The position numbers and the translations under genes were made by a program. A stretch of 11,940 nt of DNA from Clostridiales bacterium. Lineage in GTDB: Bacteria; Bacillota; Clostridia; Christensenellales; CAG-917. The notes under the pieces are model-generated. The model searched no databases. It was not told the DNA's origin and worked only from the letters and a program-made list of their open reading frames with translations. Shown here in pieces: positions 1 through 4,646 of the stretch (the first letter of the stretch is position 1; each line of letters starts with the position of its first letter). Location of the stretch: NCBI GenBank assembly GCA_014799525.1, contig JAAVHW010000087.1, positions 1 to 11,940 on the forward strand, read 5' to 3'.

Positions 1-230
1 AAGGCACAGCTACCGCCTATGCTCAACAGTACGAGGCAACAGCATATACACAGCCTCAAACGCCAAATCCACAACAAGTGTATGCGCAACAGGTGCAGCC
101 AGCACCGCAAACCGCGCAGCCTATACCACCCGCGCAGCAGGTTCCGCTATCGCAGCAATACCCACCTCAGTATCAACCGCAACAACAACAGCCGCAATCC
201 AACGCGCAGACCGTATATCACAACAACTAA
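1..230 (+). CDS. C-terminal tail of an unknown Gln/Pro-rich protein (5' end outside window)
   Basis: Only the last 75 codons are visible, read in the frame beginning at position 3 and ending with TAA at 228-230. The tail is low-complexity and rich in Gln, Pro, Ala and Tyr, with runs such as QPQTPNPQQVYAQQ and YQPQQQQPQ, and it ends in HNN. This looks like a disordered C-terminal extension. I chose this frame because it gives a compositionally coherent tail that stops just before a hairpin. The frame that opens with ATG at 19 gives an erratic Arg/His/Ser-rich product and runs through the hairpin. The gene is convergent with sigG and sits on the opposite strand from everything else here. No domain is visible, so function and family cannot be named. 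It shares a Gln-rich style with the FtsZ linker, but that alone implies no functional link. Confidence 0.6.
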   Translation, partial: GTATAYAQQYEATAYTQPQTPNPQQVYAQQVQPAPQTAQPIPPAQQVPLSQQYPPQYQPQQQQPQSNAQTVYHNN

Positions 231-234
231 AATA

Positions 235-255
235 GCGCAAGCAATATGCTTGCGC
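235..255. terminator. Hairpin between the convergent Q/P-rich gene and sigG, probable bidirectional terminator
   Basis: A perfect 8-bp stem (GCGCAAGC, 235-242, with GCTTGCGC, 248-255) closes a 5-nt loop. It begins 4 nt after the plus-strand stop codon. Read on the minus strand it is followed by TATTTT, a short U-rich tract that could end sigG transcripts. On the plus strand the sequence after it is only moderately T-rich. The position between two converging genes fits a shared terminator. Efficiency on either strand is inferred, not shown. Confidence 0.6.
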
Positions 256-362
256 CATTAATTTGTCCCACATTTTAAAACTATTATAAAATTTGTAGTT
301 TACTGTAATACTTTATTACAATTTGACAATATATTTACCACTCTACCGCACATTTGCAAGGT
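256..362. other. AT-rich convergent intergenic spacer downstream of sigG
   Basis: About 107 nt between the hairpin and the sigG stop codon. It is AT-rich and contains no credible ORF. It holds a perfect inverted repeat, TGTAATA (304-310) and TATTACA (314-320), around a 3-nt spacer. No T-tract follows this repeat on either strand, so it does not look like a good terminator. It could be a weak 3'UTR hairpin of the sigG transcript. Confidence 0.5.
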
Positions 363-1133
363 TTATGCCAATGCAGTGCGAATTCGTTGCAAAGCGGATT
401 TTTCAAGGCGTGATACCTGTGCTTGAGATATCCCAACCTCTTTGCTTATCTCAATTTGCGTTCTGCCGTCGAAGTAACGCAGCTTTACAACTTCTAACTC
501 GCGCTCGGGGACCTGCTTCAATGCCTCGTACAGCGCAATCTTTTCAGACCAGTTTTCGCTGTTCTCCTTTTTGTCTGCGAGCTGGTCAAGCAGTGCCATG
601 TTCTCTTCTCCGTCGCTATATACGGGTTCATAGAATGATATAGGCTCGCTTACCGCGTCAAGCGCACAGGCGACTTCGCGTATTGGCACTCCTATCTCCT
701 CGGCTATTTCCATCATGTTCGGCTCTGCCACGGAGTTCGTGAGCATACGCTCGCGCGCCTTCAACGCCTTGTACGCCGTATCGCGCATGCTGCGAGAAAC
801 CTTGATTGACGTTCTGTCGCGAAGCACCCTCTTTATCTCGCCCAAAATCATGGGCACTGCGTAGGTCGAAAAACGCACGTCAAGCGTTATATCAAAATTC
901 TCAAGCGCTTTTAAAAGCCCCACCATTCCGACCTGAAACAAATCGTCCGCATCTTCCTGCGACTTTGAAAATCTGCCAACGCAGGATAACACAAGGCGCA
1001 TATTCGCACGAAGGAACAAATCTCGCGCTTCCTTATCTCCGCCTTTGATTTTTTTGAGTAGCTCATCGCACTGCTTGCTGTTCAGCTTTGGTAAAGTTGA
1101 CGTATCTATGCCGCATATAGTAACTCTTCCCAT
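363..1133 (-). CDS. sigG: RNA polymerase sporulation sigma factor SigG (late forespore)
   Basis: This 256-residue sigma-70-family protein directs late forespore gene expression. It is SigG rather than SigF because the N-terminus carries the SigG-type segment CGIDTSTLPKL (residues 7-17) and the gene follows sigE. Region 2 includes NMRLVLS (44-50), DDLFQVG (63-69) and RFSTYAVPMILGEIKR (87-102). The region 4.2 helix-turn-helix ends in GISQAQVSRLEKSA (234-247). The length matches B. subtilis SigG (260). I start at the ATG at 1131-1133, preceded by GGAGG at 9-nt spacing. The in-frame TTG/ATG near 1199 is rejected because it lies beside the -10 of a sigma-F promoter, upstream of the expected transcript start. 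At the position of B. subtilis Asn45, the known target of the anti-sigma factor Gin/CsfB, this protein has Arg42. Confidence 0.96.
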   Translation of the reverse strand: MGRVTICGIDTSTLPKLNSKQCDELLKKIKGGDKEARDLFLRANMRLVLSCVGRFSKSQEDADDLFQVGMVGLLKALENFDITLDVRFSTYAVPMILGEIKRVLRDRTSIKVSRSMRDTAYKALKARERMLTNSVAEPNMMEIAEEIGVPIREVACALDAVSEPISFYEPVYSDGEENMALLDQLADKKENSENWSEKIALYEALKQVPERELEVVKLRYFDGRTQIEISKEVGISQAQVSRLEKSALQRIRTALA

Positions 1134-1142
1134 ATATGACAA

Positions 1143-1164
1143 CCTCCATAAATAGTTATGTAGG
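1143..1164 (-). promoter_or_regulatory. Predicted leader hairpin covering the sigG ribosome binding site
   Basis: In the sigG leader CCTACAT (minus strand, 1164-1158) can pair with ATGGAGG (1149-1143) across an 8-nt loop. This gives six pairs with one internal A-G mismatch. The second arm contains the GGAGG that would initiate sigG at 1133, so folding would mask the ribosome binding site. The B. subtilis sigG leader is reported to contain a translation-limiting hairpin, which makes this plausible. The fold was worked out by eye, without an energy calculation. Confidence 0.4.
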
Positions 1165-1170
1165 ATTGCC

Positions 1171-1182
1171 ACTTTGCAAAGT
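1171..1182. promoter_or_regulatory. 12-bp perfect palindrome in the sigG leader
   Basis: ACTTTGCAAAGT is its own reverse complement and lies roughly 10-20 nt downstream of the expected sigma-F start site. It could be a protein-binding site in DNA or a small RNA stem, flanked by further GCC/GGC pairing on the minus strand. I know of no regulator to assign to it. Confidence 0.3.
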
Positions 1183-1197
1183 TTTGCGGCGTTCATC

Positions 1198-1227
1198 AAT
1201 TATTACCCTACGCCAAAGGCTTTATAC
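1198..1227 (-). promoter_or_regulatory. Sigma-F-type promoter of sigG
   Basis: On the minus strand GTATA (1227-1223) is followed after 15 nt by GGTAATAATT (1207-1198). Both elements and the spacing match the forespore sigma-F consensus, roughly GYWTA-N15-GGNRANANTW. In B. subtilis sigG is transcribed by sigma-F in the forespore, so both sequence and position fit. The expected start is near 1191, giving a leader of about 58 nt before the ATG at 1133. Confidence 0.75.
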
Positions 1228-1313
1228 ATTTTTCTTTCAAGCGACCGATACAGCCAATGCATACATCAAGCCGTAGGTGTTGAATAGCAATTGTAAATAA
1301 AGTCGCATCGCGT

Positions 1314-2027
1314 TTAGCCCAACTTTTGCATATTCTTTTTGAGATTGCTTACTATCTTCTTTTCAATCCTCGATATGTAAGACTGGGATATTCCCATCAT
1401 ATCAGCAATCTCCTTTTGCGTCATCTCGTCCTTGCCGTACAGTCCAAAGCGCAATTCGAGTATCTGCCTTTCGCGTTCTGGAAGCCTGTCAAACGTTTCC
1501 TTGAGCATTTCTCTCTCCGCAGTGCCTTCTACGTCGTTGTACACGCAATCGGGGTCAGTACCGAGCACGTCGCTTAGCACAAGCATATTCCCCTCAAAAT
1601 CGACGTTTAGCGGCTCATCAAAGGACACCTCCGCGCGCGTCTTATTCGTCTTTCTAAGATGCATCAAAATTTCATTTTCTATACATCGCGCACCAAAAGT
1701 TGCAAGCTTTATGTTTTTGTCGGGGTTGTAGCCGCCGACCGCCTTGATGAGCCCTATCGTTCCGATTGACACCAAATCATCCATATCTATGCCAGTGTTG
1801 TCAAATCGCTTTGCAATATAAACAACAAGCCTAAGGTTGTGTTCTATGAGCTTTAGCCTTGCCTCCTCGTTTCCTGCCAAGAATAGCTGAACGGTTTGCG
1901 CTTCCTCCTCGGGAGACAGCGGAGACGGCAGACTGTTGCCAACGGATATGTAGTTTACGTCATTTGGGGTTTCGATTCCAAAGAACTGCAATATCTTTTG
2001 CCAAAGCGATTTCAATTTGTTGCTCAT
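1314..2027 (-). CDS. sigE: RNA polymerase sporulation sigma factor SigE (pro-sigma-E, mother cell)
   Basis: This is the early mother-cell sigma factor, made as an inactive precursor and activated when SpoIIGA removes the N-terminal pro-sequence. The 237-residue product has an amphipathic leader (SNKLKSLWQKILQFFGIE, residues 2-19). VNYISVGNSLP (24-34) then aligns with the B. subtilis processing region VYYIGGSEALP, placing the cleavage between Asn25 and Tyr26. Region 2 (HNLRLVVYIAKRF, DLVSIGTIGLIKAV, RCIENEILMHLR) and region 4.2 (MMGISQSYISRIEKK) are near-identical to SigE family members. The ATG at 2025-2027 is preferred over the in-frame GTG at 2031-2033, because GAGG lies just upstream of the ATG and would overlap the GTG. 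The gene lies between spoIIGA and sigG, as in other spore formers, but with a 166-nt gap from spoIIGA. Confidence 0.96.
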   Translation of the reverse strand: MSNKLKSLWQKILQFFGIETPNDVNYISVGNSLPSPLSPEEEAQTVQLFLAGNEEARLKLIEHNLRLVVYIAKRFDNTGIDMDDLVSIGTIGLIKAVGGYNPDKNIKLATFGARCIENEILMHLRKTNKTRAEVSFDEPLNVDFEGNMLVLSDVLGTDPDCVYNDVEGTAEREMLKETFDRLPERERQILELRFGLYGKDEMTQKEIADMMGISQSYISRIEKKIVSNLKKNMQKLG

Positions 2028-2055
2028 ATTCACCTCATTACATTATTGCATCAAT

Positions 2056-2184
2056 TCACAGTATGATTATCTTGTAGTCAGTCCTCTTGTAGTTCGTCCT
2101 CTTGTAGTTAGTCTTCGTGCATGCTTTAACTATCCGCTGACGGTTCGCATGATTGTAAGCGTGCACTTTGCCAATACCATACAT
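2056..2184 (-). CDS. Possible 42-residue ORF between spoIIGA and sigE (very uncertain)
   Basis: An ATG 9 nt after the spoIIGA stop opens a 42-codon frame that ends 28 nt before the sigE ATG. The product is basic and contains three consecutive pentapeptides, KTNYK, RTNYK and RTDYK, encoded by a 15-bp tandem repeat. The differences between repeat units are either synonymous (ACT/ACG) or conservative (Lys/Arg, Asn/Asp) in this frame. No Shine-Dalgarno sequence precedes the ATG, so translation would depend on coupling to spoIIGA. An open frame of this length can arise by chance, and I recognise no family. Confidence 0.2.
   Translation of the reverse strand: MYGIGKVHAYNHANRQRIVKACTKTNYKRTNYKRTDYKIIIL
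2071..2115. repeat. Three tandem 15-bp direct repeats upstream of sigE
   Basis: Units start at 2071, 2086 and 2101: CTTGTAGTCAGTCCT, CTTGTAGTTCGTCCT and CTTGTAGTTAGTCTT. CTTGTAGT is invariant and each unit differs from its neighbour at two to four positions. They lie in the 166-nt spoIIGA-sigE spacer, ending 44 bp upstream of the sigE ATG. They may be iterated binding sites for a regulator, part of a small coding frame, or the product of replication slippage. Confidence 0.9.
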
Positions 2185-2193
2185 TACATGCGT

Positions 2194-2955
2194 TTAGAAC
2201 ATCGAATTTTGCAGAATTACGTCAAATCCTGCAAAGCTTTTATGCGACAGTGCGCCGAGTGCTTTATAGCTCTTTCCGTCTACACTAAGCTTATCGATAT
2301 TTATAAGCGCAAGGCTATCTTCGCCGCCCACCGTGCTCACCTCAATATAGCCAAGTATATCAAGCGAATCAAAGCTCTTTCCCATTGACTTTGACAGTAT
2401 CACGACTGGCAAGCCGCTCACCTCATCCACGAGCAAGTTGCCGCTGTCACAAAGCGCTTGAGCGTTTATGACCTTTCCTGCCGCAGATACCGTTATCTTG
2501 CGCATTGCCGCCTTTGGCGCGTTGCGCTTTCGGACGATAAGTCTTGCCGACAGCATTAGCGCGGATATTCCCATTGCCGTAATGCCAAGCACTGCGTAGG
2601 ATTTTATATCTACACCAAGCGCATACGACGCTCCATATATCACTCCGCCTGTAAAGAATGTGAGCAGAATGAATGCTGCAAGCGTTGCTATGTAATCGCC
2701 AATCTTGTACGCCATACTCTTTCCCTGCGGATTGAATAGGATAATACACATAAACGGCGCGAGCAACACTCTTGTGAGTATCTGCGCCCAAGTAGGAGCG
2801 ATTGCATATGCTGTCGCCGCTGCGCTTCCGATTGTCGCAACAATCAATATGCGCCAAACACGCATGCGCTTGCGCCTCACCATTCCCGTTGCAATGGCAA
2901 TCATTGCATCAACGAAAAAGTTGTTGAATATGACAAGTTCTATGTACACGCTCAC
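2194..2955 (-). CDS. spoIIGA: SpoIIGA, membrane protease that processes pro-sigma-E
   Basis: SpoIIGA is the aspartic protease that cleaves pro-sigma-E after activation by SpoIIR from the forespore. The 253-residue product has about five hydrophobic segments (roughly 3-22, 34-52, 57-75, 86-108 and 118-140) followed by a soluble protease half. The catalytic Asp is Asp170 in LCDSGNLLVD (168-177), matching the DSGN motif around Asp183 of B. subtilis. LPVVIL (182-187) and the closing FDVILQNSMF also match family positions. It is shorter than the 309-residue B. subtilis protein, mainly through shorter linkers. The start is GTG at 2953-2955, giving MSVYIEL at the usual N-terminus. The ribosome binding site is poor, with only GAGTG-like sequence upstream, so the gene may be weakly translated. 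It is located just upstream of sigE, its substrate gene. Confidence 0.93.
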   Translation of the reverse strand: MSVYIELVIFNNFFVDAMIAIATGMVRRKRMRVWRILIVATIGSAAATAYAIAPTWAQILTRVLLAPFMCIILFNPQGKSMAYKIGDYIATLAAFILLTFFTGGVIYGASYALGVDIKSYAVLGITAMGISALMLSARLIVRKRNAPKAAMRKITVSAAGKVINAQALCDSGNLLVDEVSGLPVVILSKSMGKSFDSLDILGYIEVSTVGGEDSLALINIDKLSVDGKSYKALGALSHKSFAGFDVILQNSMF

Positions 2956-3011
2956 ATGACAATGCTACACTCAAATTTGCAAAAAATCTTTCCTTTTGTG
3001 TCTGCGATAAA

Positions 3012-3040
3012 AATATAGCGAGATTGAAAATAGTTGTAAT
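3012..3040 (-). promoter_or_regulatory. Candidate sigma-A-type promoter of spoIIGA
   Basis: On the minus strand ATTACA (3040-3035) and TATATT (3017-3012) are separated by 17 nt. The -35 matches TTGACA at 4 of 6 positions and the -10 matches TATAAT at 5 of 6. The weak -35 directly follows a Spo0A box, as expected for an activator-dependent promoter. It lies between the ftsZ terminator and spoIIGA, with an expected start near 3005. Confidence 0.5.
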
Positions 3041-3047
3041 TTCGGCA
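3041..3047 (-). promoter_or_regulatory. Spo0A box (0A box) upstream of spoIIGA
   Basis: TGCCGAA on the minus strand matches the Spo0A-box consensus TGNCGAA at every position. It sits immediately upstream of the candidate -35, around -36 to -42. In B. subtilis phosphorylated Spo0A activates the spoIIG promoter from a site abutting the -35, so the geometry agrees. I found only this one clear box. A 7-mer can occur by chance, but position and gene identity support it. Confidence 0.55.
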
Positions 3048-3073
3048 TTCTAAACGCTTAAATTTTGTAGCAT

Positions 3074-3104
3074 AAAAAAACTACCGCGCTTGCGGCAGTT
3101 TTTT
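3074..3104 (-). terminator. Intrinsic terminator of the ftsA-ftsZ unit
   Basis: On the minus strand ACTGCCGC (3099-3092) pairs with GCGGTAGT (3087-3080) around a 4-nt loop, with one G-T wobble. The pairing extends into A/T flanks, and a 7-T tract follows at 3080-3074. It starts about 50 nt after the ftsZ stop and separates ftsZ from the spoIIGA promoter. Confidence 0.88.
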
Positions 3105-3109
3105 ATATC

Positions 3110-3133
3110 CCCACAAACACCTCTGTCTGTGGG
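3110..3133 (-). other. Secondary hairpin in the ftsZ 3'UTR
   Basis: CCCACA and TGTGGG form a 6-bp stem around a 12-nt loop, between the ftsZ stop and the main terminator. There is no T-tract of its own. It may help stabilise the transcript end or have no role. Confidence 0.35.
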
Positions 3134-3152
3134 TAAATTTAATGCTATTAGC

Positions 3153-4646
3153 TTATTTCTTCCTATTCTCGTATTCTTTCATTCTACGAAGGAAGGAAGG
3201 TGTGCCATTCTGCTGCGGAACATCCATTCTTGACTGATTTACACCCTGGTTGTTGTCAACGCCGAAGTTGGACGTACGCTGCACAGGCTGTTGCTGCGAA
3301 TCGTTGCCAAATGAGGGGCGAGTCGGATAAGCAGGTCTATACGCACCAGTGGACGGAGCTGCAGGCTGTTGAGCATAGCCGTTTTGCTGTGCATAGCCAT
3401 TCTGCTGTCCGTAGCCGTTAGACTGGAAGCCGTTTTGCTGTCCGTAACCCTGCTGCTGAGGATAGCCGCCACCAAACGAACCATTGTTGTTCTGCTGCGC
3501 TTGAGCAAATTGCTGTTGGAACATATTCTTCGCATAAGGAGTTTGCGGTCTATGCGCATTTGCATTAGCGCCGTTTGCATTCGCACCCTTGAAGCCTGTT
3601 GCAATGATGGTGATAGTAACGTCGTGCTTGTCGGGCTCAACGGTAGAACCGAACACGATGTTCGCATCGGGGTCAAGCACTTCATTTACCAACTGGCTGC
3701 AAAGCTGTACCTCTGTAAGAGTCAAATCCTCGCCGCCGATAAAGTTGATGATGAGGCTTGTTGCACCCTCGAGGCTTGTTTCAATAAGCGGATTGAGTGC
3801 AGCGTCCTTAATCGCGTTGTACACTCTATCCTCGCCCTCGCCGCTACCTACGCCGATGTGAGCCAAGCCGCTCTTTGTAAGGACGGTTTTTACGTCTGCA
3901 AAGTCAACGTTTATGTAGCCGGGGTTTGTGATAAGATTGCTTACGCCGACAACCGCCTGCTTGAGGATGTCGTCCGCTCTCTTATACGCTTCGTTCATAA
4001 AGCAGCCCTTGGGAAGCATATCAATGAGTCTTTGGTTGGGAATGATGAGCAAGGTATCTACAAACTTGCTAAGCTCCGCAATACCCTTTTCCGCATTCTT
4101 CTTGCGCTGTATACCCTCAAAGTCAAACGGCTTTGTGACAACTGCTACGGTGAGAATGCCAAGCTCGCGCGCGATGCTGGCAACGATTGGAGCAGCACCC
4201 GTACCAGTGCCACCGCCCATACCGACGGTGAGGAACACCATATCCGCGCCTGCAAGTCCAGCCTTAATCTGTGCACGGGATTCGTCCGCTGCCTTTTTGC
4301 CGATTTCGGGATTTGCGCCTGCACCCAAGCCTCTTGTGAGCTGTTTGCCAAGCTGAATCTTGCAATGCTCGGGCAGTCTTGACATATCGAGCGCCATTTT
4401 GTCAGTGTTCATCACTGCAAACGCCACGTTCTTTACGCCGTCGTTGACCATGCTGTTGACAGCATTACAACCGCCACCGCCAACGCCGACGACTACGATA
4501 TTGGCAATACCCTCCCTCTTTTGAGATATCGGACGCCAAACCGACTCGCTTTCAACTGCCTGCTGTTGAGCGTTATAATCATTTTGCAAATACGGCTCGC
4601 GATAGTTTTCATAATTGCCATTAGTGTTTTGATATTCAGATGTCAT
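3153..4646 (-). CDS. ftsZ: Cell division GTPase FtsZ with disordered N-terminal extension and long Q/N-rich linker
   Basis: FtsZ is the tubulin-like GTPase that forms the Z-ring. The 497-residue product contains GVGGGGCNAV (54-63), the tubulin signature GMGGGTGTGAAP (142-153), RGLGAGANPE (105-114) and the T7-loop region NVDFADVK (246-253). The variable linker (about 355-475) is rich in Gln, Asn, Gly and Tyr and contains repeats such as GYGQQNG and YAQQNG. The conserved C-terminal peptide for partner binding is TPSFLRRMK (482-490). Typical FtsZ is 350-400 residues; the excess is this linker plus a 45-residue Asn/Gln/Tyr-rich N-terminal extension before the GTPase fold. I start at the ATG at 4646, which overlaps the ftsA stop as ATGA and follows GGAGGAG. 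The in-frame GTG at 4658 lies inside that ribosome binding site. It is co-transcribed with ftsA. Confidence 0.97.
   Translation of the reverse strand: MTSEYQNTNGNYENYREPYLQNDYNAQQQAVESESVWRPISQKREGIANIVVVGVGGGGCNAVNSMVNDGVKNVAFAVMNTDKMALDMSRLPEHCKIQLGKQLTRGLGAGANPEIGKKAADESRAQIKAGLAGADMVFLTVGMGGGTGTGAAPIVASIARELGILTVAVVTKPFDFEGIQRKKNAEKGIAELSKFVDTLLIIPNQRLIDMLPKGCFMNEAYKRADDILKQAVVGVSNLITNPGYINVDFADVKTVLTKSGLAHIGVGSGEGEDRVYNAIKDAALNPLIETSLEGATSLIINFIGGEDLTLTEVQLCSQLVNEVLDPDANIVFGSTVEPDKHDVTITIIATGFKGANANGANANAHRPQTPYAKNMFQQQFAQAQQNNNGSFGGGYPQQQGYGQQNGFQSNGYGQQNGYAQQNGYAQQPAAPSTGAYRPAYPTRPSFGNDSQQQPVQRTSNFGVDNNQGVNQSRMDVPQQNGTPSFLRRMKEYENRKK
3366..3449 (-). repeat. Low-complexity repeats encoding the FtsZ linker
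   Basis: Codons 400-427 of ftsZ encode overlapping repeats: an 11-residue period (GYGQQNGFQSN, GYGQQNGYAQQ) and a 6-residue period (YAQQNG, then YAQQ). The DNA shows matching 33-bp and 18-bp periodicity with scattered changes, typical of a linker that can change length by slippage. Confidence 0.75.

Noticed and set aside
19..261. 80-codon plus-strand frame beginning with ATG at 19
   Set aside because: It is an out-of-frame reading of the Q/P-rich tail, gives an Arg/His/Ser mixture and runs through the terminator hairpin.
304..320. Second terminator downstream of sigG (TGTAATA/TATTACA)
   Set aside because: An all-weak stem of mostly A-T pairs with no T-tract on either strand; the GC-rich hairpin at 235-255 is the better candidate.
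1134..1199. N-terminally extended SigG starting at TTG/ATG near 1199
   Set aside because: The extension has no homology to SigG, lies at the expected sigma-F transcript start and lacks a ribosome binding site. The ATG at 1133 has a good one.
2058..2071. Sigma-E or sigma-A promoter directly upstream of sigE (CATACTGT or GATAAT)
   Set aside because: Each -10-like sequence lacks a matching -35 at the proper distance. The sequence there is the tandem repeat, so I do not call a promoter.
2071..2115. CRISPR array
   Set aside because: Three contiguous 15-bp units with no spacers and no cas genes nearby; simple tandem duplication.
2017..2388. 123-codon plus-strand frame across the spoIIGA-sigE spacer
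   Set aside because: It overlaps the ends of both sigE and spoIIGA on the wrong strand and has no promoter or ribosome binding site. The LVVSP/LVVRP repeat in it merely reflects the DNA repeats.
3369..4382. 337-codon open frame on the plus strand opposite ftsZ
   Set aside because: It is antisense to the highly conserved FtsZ GTPase core, shows no recognisable domain and has no separate regulatory signals. Long antisense frames are common opposite genes of this composition.
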